Shown here in pieces: positions 26,614 through 38,392 of a DNA stretch of 64,000 nucleotides. The notes beneath the pieces were generated by a model. It was not told the DNA's origin and searched no databases. It worked only from the letters and a program-made list of their open reading frames with translations. The translations under genes were made by a program, and so were the position numbers. This DNA comes from VAXT01 sp963827725 (GTDB taxonomy: Bacteria; Actinomycetota; Thermoleophilia; Gaiellales; Gaiellaceae): contig CAWHBM010000001.1 in the NCBI GenBank assembly GCA_963827725.1, forward strand, positions 1,178,001 through 1,242,000, given 5' to 3'. Position 1 is the first letter of the stretch. Every line of letters begins with the position of its first letter.

Positions 26614-27759
26614 ATGAGCTCGGAGGACCTCACCCGGAACGCGGTCAACGTGCTGCCGGAGGGTGGGCTCGAACAAAAACTCGCTCTTGGTCGGCCGCTG
26701 CGGGTCAAGCTGGGCATCGACGTCACCGCTCCGGACGTCACGCTCGGGAACGGCATCCCGCTCCAGCGGATGGCTTCGTTCCAGCGGGAAGGCCATACAG
26801 GCGTCCTGATCGTCGGCGATTACACGACGCGGATCGGTGATCCTTCCGGGCGTTCTGCAGCGAGGCCGGTCCTGTCCGACGAACAGATCGAGCAACATGC
26901 TGCGCGCTTCGTCGACCAGGCGTCGACCATCATCGACCCCGACAAGACGGAAGTGCGCTTCAACGGCGAATGGCTCGCGAAGCTCGATTTCGCGGAAATC
27001 CTGCGGCTGACGCGCATCGCGACCGTCGCGCGACTGCTGGAGCGAGACGACTTTGCCAAGCGATTCGGTGCCGGAGATCCGATCTCTGTCTCCGAGCTCC
27101 TCTACCCGCTGATGCAGGCCTACGACTCCGTGGCGGTCGAGGCCGACGTGGAACTGGGCGGAACGGACCAGCTTTACAACCTGCTGATGGGCCGCGACGT
27201 GATGCAGGCCTATGGCCTCGAGCCCCAGGTGGCGCTCACCGTCGAGTATCTGGTGAGCTGGGATGGACTGGGGATGAGCGCGTCGCGCGGAAACTACATC
27301 GGCCTCAAGATGGACTCCGAGGAGCAGTTCGGACTGGCGATGAGGATCTCCGACGAGCAGCTCGAGCAGTGGTATCGCCTCGTGATGGAGGCCGAGCCAC
27401 CCACCGGCGATCCGCTCGAGGCAAAGCTCGAGCTGGCGCGATTCATCGTCCGCCGCTCGCATGGGGAGGAGGCGGCGACCCGGGCCGAGAGCCACTTCAC
27501 GCGCGTGGTCCGGGAAGGCGGGGCTCCCGAGGAGGTCGAGGAGGCCGTCCTGCCCGGCGACGAGACCGTTCATCTGCCGGCGCTCCTCGCCGAGCATCTG
27601 GGTATCGGGTCGACGAGCGAGGCCCGCCGATTGATAGGCCAGGGAGCAGTCAAGGTGAACGGTGAGGTGGTGAGCGAGCTCGACTTGCCGCGAGACGCCC
27701 TCGACGGAGCGCTCGTGCAGGCCGGAAAGCGTCGTTTCATGCGCTTTCGCGCTGCTTGA
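26614..27759 (+). CDS. tyrS: Tyrosyl-tRNA synthetase-like protein with degenerate HIGH and KMSKS motifs
   Basis: A 381-residue class I synthetase-like protein of the TyrS type: LRVKLGIDVTAPDVTLGNG, IVGDYTTRIGDPSGRSA, SVSELLYPLMQAYDSVAVEADVE read in pieces, the tyrosine/tRNA pocket GGTDQLYNLLMGRD, and a C-terminal S4 RNA-binding domain (TSEARRLIGQGAVKVNG). The HIGH motif reads TLGN (usual HLGH) and the KMSKS loop reads GMSAS, so two histidines and both lysines that help activate tyrosine are missing. The fold is complete and the gene is intact. It may be a diverged working enzyme or a paralogue with another role; whether a second tyrS exists elsewhere is unknown. Its stop codon lies within the rRNA promoter. 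Confidence 0.85.
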   Translation: MSSEDLTRNAVNVLPEGGLEQKLALGRPLRVKLGIDVTAPDVTLGNGIPLQRMASFQREGHTGVLIVGDYTTRIGDPSGRSAARPVLSDEQIEQHAARFVDQASTIIDPDKTEVRFNGEWLAKLDFAEILRLTRIATVARLLERDDFAKRFGAGDPISVSELLYPLMQAYDSVAVEADVELGGTDQLYNLLMGRDVMQAYGLEPQVALTVEYLVSWDGLGMSASRGNYIGLKMDSEEQFGLAMRISDEQLEQWYRLVMEAEPPTGDPLEAKLELARFIVRRSHGEEAATRAESHFTRVVREGGAPEEVEEAVLPGDETVHLPALLAEHLGIGSTSEARRLIGQGAVKVNGEVVSELDLPRDALDGALVQAGKRRFMRFRAA

Positions 27760-27783
27760 CAGACCCTCGGGTGCTGGTACCAT
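27756..27783 (+). promoter_or_regulatory. Promoter of the rRNA operon
   Basis: TTGACA (27756-27761), 16-nt spacer, TACCAT (27778-27783). The -35 box contains the TGA stop of tyrS, so the rRNA promoter is embedded in the end of the upstream gene. About 320 nt of leader follow before mature 16S. Confidence 0.75.
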
Positions 27784-27886
27784 TCACAAGCCGCTCGACG
27801 AGTGGTGTAAGGAACGTCCCTGTAACTCGACAACTGGAGCGCCTTCGGACGCAATCGGATACGAAGCAGTACCGAGAACTCTGGAG

Positions 27887-27915
27887 GCCTCTGGCGCGAG
27901 TCGGAGGCTTTTTTT
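27887..27915 (+). terminator. Terminator-like hairpin with T7 tract in the rRNA leader
   Basis: GCCTC (27887-27891) and GAGGC (27904-27908) frame a 12-nt loop and are followed directly by seven T residues. It sits between the promoter and 16S, so it could attenuate rRNA transcription unless antitermination acts. The rest of the 27784-28101 leader shows no gene. Confidence 0.55.
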
Positions 27916-27937
27916 ACGCCCCTCGCACGGCAACGGT

Positions 27938-27958
27938 CTTTGAAAACTCAACAGCGTG
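27938..27958 (+). other. 5' strand of the pre-16S processing stem (boxA-like)
   Basis: CTTTGAAAACTCAACAGCGTG is complementary, with one mismatch region, to 29753-29773 after 16S; together they form the long stem cleaved by RNase III. TCTTTGAAAACT is also the usual boxA-like antitermination element of Gram-positive rRNA leaders. Confidence 0.7.
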
Positions 27959-28101
27959 AAACGTCGAGATCCTCGAGCAGTCACACCTGCTTGAGGACTT
28001 AATACCTGTCAAGCCCGCGAATTACCGTGGGTGATGACTTTGAGCTCAAGCTCATACGTAAGAGATGTCTAGCCGGCCTCAGGGCCGACGTGACAACCAT
28101 C

Positions 28102-29649
<1,548 letters not shown>

Positions 29650-29752
29650 CTAGGGAATTCGGAGCTATTACTCCGAAGGCTCCTGGCCCGTTTGATGGAG
29701 AAACTTCCGTCCGGTGACCAGGTCGCCTAGAAATACGTTGACCTCGATCGAC

Positions 29753-29773
29753 CACGCTGTTGAGTTTTGAGAG
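29753..29773 (+). other. 3' strand of the pre-16S processing stem
   Basis: Complement of 27938-27958. The 16S-23S spacer (29650-29862) contains this, the 5' strand of the 23S stem and no tRNA gene. Confidence 0.7.
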
Positions 29774-29818
29774 ACCGTGCCTCGAGCGGCGGTTCTTTCT
29801 CCGTGGGCATCCGCCCGC

Positions 29819-29858
29819 GCGCACCTTGAAAACTCCATAGTGGCAACACACGTGTTCT
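29819..29858 (+). other. 5' strand of the pre-23S processing stem
   Basis: The segment containing CCTTGAAAACTCCATAG and ACACGTGTTCT is complementary, with small mismatches, to 33594-33632 after 23S, forming the RNase III processing stem. Confidence 0.7.
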
Positions 29859-30390
29859 TTTCGATCAAGAGAACAAGGGCACACGGTGGATGCCTTGGCG
29901 CTGAGAGCCGATGAAGGACGTGGGCGGCTGCGATAAGCCCGGTGGAGATGCTGACCAATCGATGATGCCGGGATGTCCGAATGGGGAAACCTACGCGCGG
30001 TAATGCGCGCGTGGCTCGGCCTGAATACATAGGGCCGAGCTCGGTAAGCGGGCGAACTGAAACATCTTAGTAGCCCGAGGAAAGGAAAGAAATCTCGACT
30101 CCCTGAGTAGTGGCGAGCGAAAAGGGAATAGCCCAAACCTGGGTGATGTGACAGGCGGCAGCCGTTGTCACTCAGGGGTTGTAGGACCTGTTTTGATCCG
30201 CCTGCCGGCGGGTCGGGAAGTTACAAAGTCATGCGTTAGTCGAAGCGAATGGAAAGTCGCACCACAGACGGTAATAGTCCGGTAGATGAAAACGCATAGC
30301 CTTCCTTAACAGGCACCTGAGTACGGCCGGGCACGGGAAACCCGGTCGGAATTTGCGGGGACCACCCCGTAAGGCTAAGTACTCCTCAGC

Positions 30391-30438
<48 letters not shown>

Positions 30439-31868
30439 AAGGGGAGTGAAATAGTACCTGAAACCGTGTGCTTACAAGCGGTCGGAGCGGATTTATTCCG
30501 TGACGGCGTGCCTTTTGCATAATGAGCCAGCGAGTTAATCTTCGACGGCAAGGTTAAGGAAACGGAGCCGTAGCGAAAGCGAGTCCTAATAGGGCGATTT
30601 AGTCGTCGGAGTTAGACCCGAAACTGAGTGATCTACCCATGGGCAGGTTGAAGCGGGGGTAAGACCCCGTGGAGGACCGAACCGACTTAGGTTGAAAACT
30701 GAGCGGATGACCTGTGGGTCGGAGTGAAAGGCTAATCAAACTCAGAGATATCTGGTTCTCCCCGAAATATATTTAGGTATAGCGTCATGCGTTCAATACC
30801 GGCTGTAGAGCACTGTTTGGGCTAGGGGGCCTACCAGCTTACTGACCTCAGGCAAACTCCGAATACCGGTATTCCAGAGCATGGCAGTCAGAGTGCGGGG
30901 GATAAGCTTCGTGCTCGAAAGGGAAACAGCCCAGACCGTCGGCTAAGGCCCCTAATTCCTGGCTAAGTGGGAAACGATGTTCGATTGCCGAGACAACCAG
31001 GATGTTGGCTTAGAAGCAGCCACCATTAAAAGAGTGCGTAACAGCTCACTGGTCAAGTGATCGGGCGCGGACAATGTAACGGGGCTCAAGTCAGGAGCCG
31101 AAGCCACGGACTTCGCTTTTGCGGAGTGGTAGGGGAGCGTTCCCAGGTCTGTGAAGCAGAGGCGTAAGCCTTTGTGGAGAGCTGGGAAGTGAGAATGCTG
31201 GCATGAGTAACGAAAGAGGAGTGAGAAACTCCTCCACCGAATGCCTAAGGGTTCCTGAGTAAAGCTAATCTACTCAGGGTTAGTCGGGACCTAAGCCGAG
31301 GCCGAAAGGCGTAGGCGATGGCCAACTGGTTGATATTCCAGTACCACGTATCCATCGTTTGACCGATGGGGGGACGAGGTAGGATAAGGAGTCCCAGGCG
31401 ATGGTTGTCCTGGGGTAACCGCGTAGGACGGTCGGTAGGTAAATCCGCCGGCCATTAAGTCTGAGACGGGATGCCGAGCTCCGAAAGGAGCGAAGCTCTT
31501 GAAGCCATGCCTCCAAGAAAAGCCCCTAGGGAGATGGAGCGTGCCCGTACCAAAACCGACACAGGTAGGCAGGTAGAGAATACCAAGGTGATCGGAAGAA
31601 CCCTCGTTAAGGAACTCGGCAAAATGGCCCCGTAACTTCGGGAGAAGGGGCGCCCCGGTAGAGTGAAGCCCATTCGGGTCTAGCTCGAGGGGGCCGCAGT
31701 GAAACGGCCCAAGCGACTGTTTACCAAAAACACAGGTCTCTGCGAAGTCGAAAGACGACGTATAGGGGCTGACGCCTGCCCGGTGCCGGAAGGTCAAGTG
31801 GAGAGGTTAGCCCTTCGGGGCGAAGCCTTGAAATCAAGCCCCGGTAAACGGCGGCGGTAACTATAACC

Positions 31869-32645
<777 letters not shown>

Positions 32646-32925
32646 AAGTTCCGACCTGCACGAATGGCGTAACGACTTGGGCGCTGTCTCAACGAGGGAT
32701 CCGGTGAAATTGTAGTCTCGGTGAAGATACCGAGTACCCGTGGTTGGACGGAAAGACCCCGTGCACCTTTACTGCAGCTTGACATTGGAGTCTGGGATGC
32801 GTTGTCCAGGATAGGTGGGAGGCTTTGAAGCGGCGACGCCAGTCGTCGTGGAGCTACCCTTGGGATACCACCCCTCGTGTTCTGGGCTTCTAACCCGATG
32901 CCGTAATCCGGGTCGGGAACAGTGT

Positions 32926-32963
<38 letters not shown>

Positions 32964-33112
32964 TGTAACGGAGGCGCGCAAAGGTTCCCTCAGCACGGTT
33001 GGAAATCGTGCGTAGAGTGTAAAGGCATAAGGGAGCTTGACTGCGAGACTGACAAGTCGAGCAGGTGCGAAAGCAGGCCTTAGTGATCCGACGGTAGAGA
33101 GTGGAATTGCCG

Positions 33113-33151
<39 letters not shown>

Positions 33152-33182
33152 TATCCTTCCCAAGAGTCCACATCGACGGAAG

Positions 33183-33223
<41 letters not shown>

Positions 33224-33227
33224 GAGT

Positions 33228-33312
<85 letters not shown>

Positions 33313-33428
33313 CCATGGGCGCTGGAAGCTTGAGAGGAGTCGTCTCTAGTACGAGAGGACCGAGACGAACAGACCGCTGGTGTATCAGTCGTCGTGCCAA
33401 CGGCGCTGCTGATTAGCTACGTCTGGAT

Positions 33429-33465
<37 letters not shown>

Positions 33466-33593
33466 CTCGAGATGAGGCTTCCCATCCCCTAGAGGGAGTA
33501 AGGGCCGTGGGAGACCACCACGTTGATAGGCGGGACGTGCAAGCGGAGCAATCCGTTCAGCGGACCCGTACTAATTGCCCGAGGTCTTGATTT

Positions 33594-33632
33594 AGAACAC
33601 GTGTTAGTCGCTATGGAGTTTTGAGGGTGCGC
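33594..33632 (+). other. 3' strand of the pre-23S processing stem
   Basis: Complement of 29819-29858; contains CTATGGAGTTTTGAGG. Confidence 0.7.
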
Positions 33633-33659
33633 ATTTAGTGTGCGCCGACCCTGACAATT

Positions 33660-33775
<116 letters not shown>

Positions 33776-33789
33776 TTAACTTACGAAGA

Positions 33790-33815
33790 GAAAGCCTCGC
33801 GTTTGCGGGGCTTTC
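33790..33815 (+). terminator. rRNA operon terminator
   Basis: AAAGCCTCGC and GCGGGGCTTT form a 10-bp stem (one T-G pair) extended by a G-C, with loop GTTT and a TTTCCTCGT tail. Because the arm is A-rich on the other side, it may also terminate the convergent small operon. Confidence 0.75.
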
Positions 33816-33880
33816 CTCGTTCTGGCTTCCGTTTCGCCGCAGTCTGACTCGAGGCGACGGAAGAGTCGAAGCGCCGGCGT

Positions 33881-34075
33881 TCAGGACCGTGCAGCGTGCG
33901 GCCGCGCGAGATCGAGCACCGCGCTGATGTCGTCGCGAAGGCGCTGGAGACGCTCGATGGTCGGCTCGACATCTTTCTCTTTCGTCGCTTGCGCCTCGAA
34001 CTGCGCGATGGCGCCTTCGAGGGAGACGACCGAGCGGGCAAGTCGAAGTCTCGTGATTTCGTCCAGCGCAGGCAT
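33881..34075 (-). CDS. Small helical protein of unknown function
   Basis: A 64-residue protein, almost all helix with heptad-like spacing (LARSVVSLEGAIAQFEAQ, IERLQRLRDDISAVLDLAR), so it may be a coiled-coil. The ATG at 34075 overlaps the TGA of the upstream small gene (TGATG), implying coupled translation. A GTG immediately before it is an alternative start. No family is recognised; the two genes face the rRNA operon terminator. Confidence 0.5.
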   Translation of the reverse strand: MPALDEITRLRLARSVVSLEGAIAQFEAQATKEKDVEPTIERLQRLRDDISAVLDLARPHAARS

Positions 34076-34369
34076 CACGCTGCTGCGGGCACTTGCGCAG
34101 CGACGCCCGGCTCAAGGGCGTAGCTCCGACCGTCCAGCTCGAACCGAATCGCGAGCAACCCTTGCTTTGCTACCCACGCCTGGACGGTCCGCAGCAGAGC
34201 CGCCATGTCGGCCCCATCCGGATTGAAGAGGACGCCGACGAGCGGCGATCTCGTCGCCTCCTTCCAGCCACGCGAGGCGGGACATCGAGAGCTCCGCGAC
34301 CAACTGCTTCGCATCCCGGGCGGGGACCTCGAACAAGAGGATCTCGTTAAGGGTGGGCTCTGCTGACAT
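34075..34369 (-). CDS. Small protein of unknown function, one apparent frameshift
   Basis: About 97 residues when read across a +1 shift near 34245: MSAEPTLNEILLFEVPARDA and MSRLAWLEGGDEIA in the first frame, then PLVGVLFNPDGADMAALLRT, QGLLAIRFELDGRSYALEPG in the second. The joined protein has alternating strands and helices and reads as a real domain, but I do not recognise it. It heads a two-gene unit with the helical protein, with which it overlaps by TGATG. Confidence 0.5.
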
Positions 34370-34456
34370 CCCATGGAGCATCGCCTCAGACCGAGATCGG
34401 CGCAGTGACCCACCCGTGTCAATTTTTGTACGGATTCAGTAAGGGAGAATCCCGGG

Positions 34457-34984
34457 ATGGAGCTCAAGACGAAGGGCCTGACTCTGCGGCCGTGGGAGCT
34501 CGACGATGCGCCAGCGCTCATCGACGCGTGCGACGAGGCCGAGATCGCACGTTGGCTACCCGTGATTCCTCAGCCCTACACGGACGCTGACGCCCAGACC
34601 TTCCTGAGAGAGTCGCGCGAGAAGTGGGATCGCGCCGAGACGTACAACTTCGCGATCACCGACGCGGCGAACGGCGAGCTCGTTGGGTCAATCGCCGTCA
34701 GCGTCCGTCGGTTCAGCATCGGCCACATCGGCTACTGGGTCGCCAGTGAGGCGCGCGGTCGTGGCACGGCGACCGACGCCCTGAAAGCTCTTTGCCGCTG
34801 GTGTGTCGACACCCTCCAGCTGAAGCGCCTCGAGCTGCTGGCCGACACGGAAAACGTCGCCTCGCAGCGGGTTGCGGAGAAAGCCGGTTTCCGGCGCGAG
34901 GGGATTCTTCGCTCCACGCTCGAGTACCGGGACGGCACCCGCAACGACTCGGTGATCTTCTCCCTGCTTGCCGACGAGCTCTAG
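34457..34984 (+). CDS. GNAT acetyltransferase, RimJ/RimL-like
   Basis: A 175-residue N-acetyltransferase of the ribosomal-protein-serine/alanine type (Acetyltransf_3). It starts LTLRPWELDDAPALIDAC. The acetyl-CoA pyrophosphate loop is ASEARGRGTATDALKALC (R/Q-x-x-G-x-G/A pattern), and LLADTENVASQRVAEKAGFRREG is the hallmark segment of RimJ/RimL enzymes. The acceptor is unknown; besides ribosomal proteins, relatives modify drugs and free amines. AAGGGAG lies before the ATG. The stop shares CTAG with htpX. Confidence 0.9.
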   Translation: MELKTKGLTLRPWELDDAPALIDACDEAEIARWLPVIPQPYTDADAQTFLRESREKWDRAETYNFAITDAANGELVGSIAVSVRRFSIGHIGYWVASEARGRGTATDALKALCRWCVDTLQLKRLELLADTENVASQRVAEKAGFRREGILRSTLEYRDGTRNDSVIFSLLADEL

Positions 34985-35821
34985 GCCGCTTCCCGCGCCC
35001 CGTGCCATTCGGGGTCGAGCCCTCGCAGGCGCCGGACCCGCTCGGCGAGCGGGGGATGGGTCACAAACATGCCCGCGATGCCCTCCTCGGCAAATGGGTT
35101 CACGGTGTAGAGCGGCTCGGTCGCAGGGCTGGCGCGGAACTCGACGAACGAGCCCGCGGCCTCGAGCCGAAGGAGCCCGTCAGCCAGCCCGTGTGGCGAC
35201 TCGCATATCTCTGCGGCCGCGCGATCAGCTGCGAACTCCCGTCGCGGGAGAGAGGAGAAGGTGAGTAAAGGCGGCTGCGATCGGCCCGAGCACGAAGAGC
35301 ATGGGGCGCTGGAGCCAGCCTCCGATCCGAGTCGCGTCGAGGAGGAACCCGGCGAGGACGGACACGGTCGTCTGAACGAGGACGTCGCGATTGCGGATGT
35401 GAACCAGCTCGTGGGCGACGATCCCTTCGAGCTCCGCCGGCTGGGCGGCTGTCAGGAGCCCCGCGCTGACTGCAAGCGACGAGCCGTTCGGGCCGCGGCC
35501 GGCCGCGAAGGCACGAGGGTGTGCGTCAGTGATGAGGTAGAGCCGCGGCCGGACGACTCCGAGACGCGCCGCCAGTCGCTCGACTGTTGCCTGGAAGACC
35601 GGAGCCTCGGCTGCGGCGAGCTCCCGCGCGCCGACCATCCCCGGAGCGACCCGGTCGAGATACCAGTAGAGCGCCGCAGCGGCGAGCAGCGCGCAGAAGA
35701 TCGAGATCGATGCCGTTCGGTAGCCGCCGACCCACCAGCCAAGCCCGCCGACCAGCGCACAGAAGCCGAGGAGCAGAAGCCAGGCCTTGAAGAGGTTCCT
35801 CGCCGCGGGGACGAAACCCAC
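34981..35821 (-). CDS. htpX: HtpX-like M48 membrane metalloprotease, one apparent frameshift
   Basis: A 279-residue protein across one +1 shift near 35243-35247. Two N-terminal helices (FKAWLLLLGFCALVGGLGWW and ISIFCALLAAAALYWYL) precede the zinc site HELVH (GIVAHELVHIRNRDVL). The third ligand Glu is in REFAADRAAAE, which lies just past the frame break. The C-terminal THPPLAERVRRLRGLDP is the family ending. HtpX degrades damaged membrane proteins. Read literally the gene stops after SPATGVRS and would lose the third zinc ligand, so sequencing error is suspected. Its stop overlaps the GNAT stop by CTAG. Confidence 0.82.
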
Positions 35822-35824
35822 TGG

Positions 35825-36070
35825 TCAGGAGCTGTCGCGCTCGTCCTCGGCGAAGCCCCGCGGAGGCCAATCCGGCTCCGGGGCGTCGCAGCGGCTCGTG
35901 CAGTGGAGCGAGGCGATGTTCTGCAGCGGAATGAGGATGTGGCCGTTGAGCTCGATGTGAGGCACCTCGTCGACGGCGCAGTAGGCGGTCAGGACACCTT
36001 CGTGGTAATCGCCGCCGAAGAGGGCAACTTCCACCTGCTCGCCCTTGTACTTGCTCGTGTAGTCGTCCAC
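35825..36070 (-). CDS. Small beta-rich protein of unknown function
   Basis: An 81-residue protein beginning MDDYTSKYKGEQVEVALFGG. The strands VEVALFGGDYHEGVLTAY and HIELNGHILIPLQNIASLHC alternate like a small Sm-like or SH3-like barrel, and the C-terminus is charged. The ATG start and its position, 6 nt after the phosphatase stop and 3 nt before htpX, suggest one three-gene unit. I do not recognise the family and assign no role. Confidence 0.55.
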   Translation of the reverse strand: MDDYTSKYKGEQVEVALFGGDYHEGVLTAYCAVDEVPHIELNGHILIPLQNIASLHCTSRCDAPEPDWPPRGFAEDERDSS

Positions 36071-36076
36071 GGCGGC

Positions 36077-36616
36077 TCAGTCTAGTTGGCGGAGGGCGCC
36101 GTCCCCGACAGCGAGGCGGGCGACGTGGCAGTTTGCGATTCGCTCTGGCGAGACGCCGCATCGATGGAGGGCTGCCCTGAGCGGCCCACCGTGTGAGACG
36201 ACGAGAACCTGTCCGTCTGGATGGTCTTCGGCGATCCGATGGAGTGCGGCGATCACGCGCTCGGCGAGCTGCTCAGGCGTCTCGTCATCGCCCCACGGCC
36301 CGGTGTGAGCCTGCGGAAACCGCTCGAGAATCTCGTGATCGAGGAGACCCTCCCAGGTGCCGAAGTTGCGCTCCCGAAGCTCGGGCAAGGCCACGACGGA
36401 AAGACCCCGGGGCTCGGCCACGGCGCGCGCGGTCTCGAGGGCCCGGGCGAGGTCGCTGGCATAGACGGCATCGAGGTGCTCGCCCGAAAGCTCGCTCGCA
36501 AGCGCCAGAGCCTGCTCGGTGCCGGTCTCGTTGAGCGGCCGGTCCGTGTGGCCTTGAACTCGCCCCTCGGCGTTCCAATCGGTCTCGCCGTGACGGGTCA
36601 GAAGGATCGTCGTCAA
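36077..36616 (-). CDS. Histidine phosphatase (phosphoglycerate mutase-like)
   Basis: A 179-residue member of the RHG phosphatase family. The catalytic LTRHGETDWNAEGR holds the phosphorylated His and first Arg, and ALETARAVAEPRGL the second Arg. The Glu proton donor is in ELRERNFGTWEG and the second His is in VLVVSHGGPLRAAL. All active-site residues are present. Family members include cofactor-dependent phosphoglycerate mutases and phosphatases on small phosphates (cobalamin, GPG, nucleotides); its size suits a phosphatase. It starts with TTG, seven bases after TAGCGT, divergent from the SDR gene. Confidence 0.85.
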   Translation of the reverse strand: MTTILLTRHGETDWNAEGRVQGHTDRPLNETGTEQALALASELSGEHLDAVYASDLARALETARAVAEPRGLSVVALPELRERNFGTWEGLLDHEILERFPQAHTGPWGDDETPEQLAERVIAALHRIAEDHPDGQVLVVSHGGPLRAALHRCGVSPERIANCHVARLAVGDGALRQLD

Positions 36617-36623
36617 GGGCTGT

Positions 36624-36629
36624 ACGCTA
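36624..36629 (-). promoter_or_regulatory. -10 box of leaderless phosphatase gene
   Basis: TAGCGT on the minus strand, seven bases before TTG 36616. The plus-strand TACGCT (36623-36628), eight bases before TTG 36637, could serve the divergent SDR gene. Confidence 0.45.
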
Positions 36630-36636
36630 ACCCTCC

Positions 36637-37422
36637 TTGGACCTGGGGCTCGCCGACCGAGTTTGCGTCGTCACCGGCTCGACGAGCGGGATCGGGCTCG
36701 CGGCTGCCCTGATGCTTGCGGAGGAGGGTGCACAGGTCGTCGTTTGCGGCCGCGACACCGATCGGGTCGAGGGCGCTCGGGCAGAGGCCGGCGCCGCGCT
36801 CGGCGTTGTTTGCGACCTGGCCGAGCCGGGCGCACCCGACGAGCTCGTCGGTGAGGTGATGCGAGCGCTCGGACGGGTCGACTGCCTCGTCAACAACGTC
36901 GGCATCGCGTACCAGGCGGACTTCGAGGAGCTCTCGGACGAGCAATGGAACGAGATGTGGGAGTTGAACCTGATGAGCTTCGTCCGCTCGATCCGGGCCG
37001 TCCTGCCCGGGATGCGTGACCGGGGAAGCGGCGTGATCGTCAACGTCTCGTCGACCTCGGGCAAGAGGCCCTCGACGTCGATGCCGAACTACTCGGTGAC
37101 GAAGGCCGCCGTGCTCTCGCTCTCGCGGCTCGTCGCCGACCTCTACGCGAAAGACGGCATCCGCTCGAACGCGATCGCTCCCGGCCCGACCGCGACGGAG
37201 GCCTGGGTCGAGGCGGGCGGGCTTGCCGACCAGCAGTCGCAGCGGACGGGAACCTCACGAGACGAGGTGCTCGAAGCGGTCGCGAAGGGCCGCCCGCTGG
37301 GTCGACTGGCGGAGCCGCAGGAGATCGCCGCCGTGATCGTGTTCCTGTGCTCGGAGCGTGCCAACTATGTGACAGGTTCGGCCTGGAGCGCGGACGGCGG
37401 AACCGTCCCCATCATCATCTAG
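36637..37422 (+). CDS. Short-chain dehydrogenase/reductase (3-oxoacyl-ACP reductase-like)
   Basis: A 261-residue classical SDR. The cofactor loop is VVTGSTSGIGLAAALML, CGRD after the second strand suggests NADP preference, LVNNVGIAYQA holds the NNxG motif, and the catalytic Ser, Tyr, Lys are in VNVSSTSGKRP and PNYSVTKAAVL. The C-terminal NYVTGSAWSADGGTVPII matches the FabG-like subgroup. Substrate unknown. It begins with TTG and runs toward dgt with a 14-nt gap, so the two are probably co-transcribed. Confidence 0.87.
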   Translation: MDLGLADRVCVVTGSTSGIGLAAALMLAEEGAQVVVCGRDTDRVEGARAEAGAALGVVCDLAEPGAPDELVGEVMRALGRVDCLVNNVGIAYQADFEELSDEQWNEMWELNLMSFVRSIRAVLPGMRDRGSGVIVNVSSTSGKRPSTSMPNYSVTKAAVLSLSRLVADLYAKDGIRSNAIAPGPTATEAWVEAGGLADQQSQRTGTSRDEVLEAVAKGRPLGRLAEPQEIAAVIVFLCSERANYVTGSAWSADGGTVPIII

Positions 37423-37436
37423 CGTTGGGGAAGACG

Positions 37437-38392
37437 ATGCCCGAGGTCAAAGGGAGAGTGGCCGATGCCTTCGAGGCTCGGATTCGCGAGCACGAGGAAG
37501 CCTGGCTCTCTCCGCTTGCCGTCAGGTCCTATGACACGCGCGGGCGCGCGCGCGAGGAGGCGGAGTGCCGCGTGCGCACGCCGTTCCAGCGCGATCGCGA
37601 CCGGATCCTTCATTCGAAGCCGTTTCGGAGGCTGAAAGGAAAGACCCAGGTCTTCATCGACCCGGCCGGCGATCACTTCCGCACTCGCATGACGCACACG
37701 CTCGAGACGACCGGGATCGCACGTGGAGTTGCTCGGGCCCTGCAGTTGAACGAGGACCTCACCGAAGCGATCGGCCTCGGGCACGACATGGGCCACACGC
37801 CCTTCGGCCACGTCGGCGAGGAGGCCCTCGACGAATGCCTGCGCGAGCGCTTCGACCTCGGCTTCCGGCACAACGAGCAGTCACACCGGATTGCCGAGAC
37901 CCTGAACCTCACCTGGGAGGTGCGCGACGGCATCCTCAAGCACACGGGCGAGGTCGAGCCGGAGACGCTCGAGGGCAAGATCGTTCGCATCGTCGACCGA
38001 GTCGCCTACATCAACCACGACATCGACGACGCGATCCGTCACGACATCCTGAGCGTCGAAGACCTGCCTCAGGACGAGGTAGCGCTGCTCGGCCCGAGCG
38101 GCTCCAAGCGCATCGACGCGCTCGTCCACGACCTCGTCGAGTCGTCGGCAGCGGCGGGCGACATCGTCCAGAGCGAGGACGTGGGGTCGGCGATGCTCTC
38201 GCTTCGCGAGTTCATGTTCGAGCGCGTCTACCTCGGTCCTCACACGGCGAGGAAGAGCACACACGCGCGCGAGAGACCGTGCGGAAGATCTTTGGCCAAC
38301 TCGCCGATCGGGGAGACTCGCCGGCCGAGATCGTCGACTATCTCTCGGGAATGACCGATCGCTTCGCCCTCGAGTACGCGGCCGCGCACTAG
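37437..38392 (+). CDS. dgt: dGTP triphosphohydrolase-like HD protein, one apparent frameshift
   Basis: About 318 residues of the Dgt/SAMHD1-like HD family, which hydrolyse dNTPs to nucleoside and tripolyphosphate. The N-terminal RTPFQRDRDRILHSKPFRRL, the metal His in FRTRMTHTLE, the HD pair in GLGHDMGHTPFGH and the final Asp in VAYINHDIDDAI are all present. The frame changes near 38241-38250 and resumes as EEEHTRARETVRKIFGQLAD to a stop at 38390-38392. A missing base (or two extra) explains it. The TAG overlaps the GTG of dnaG by one base, so dgt and dnaG are coupled. Confidence 0.87.
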
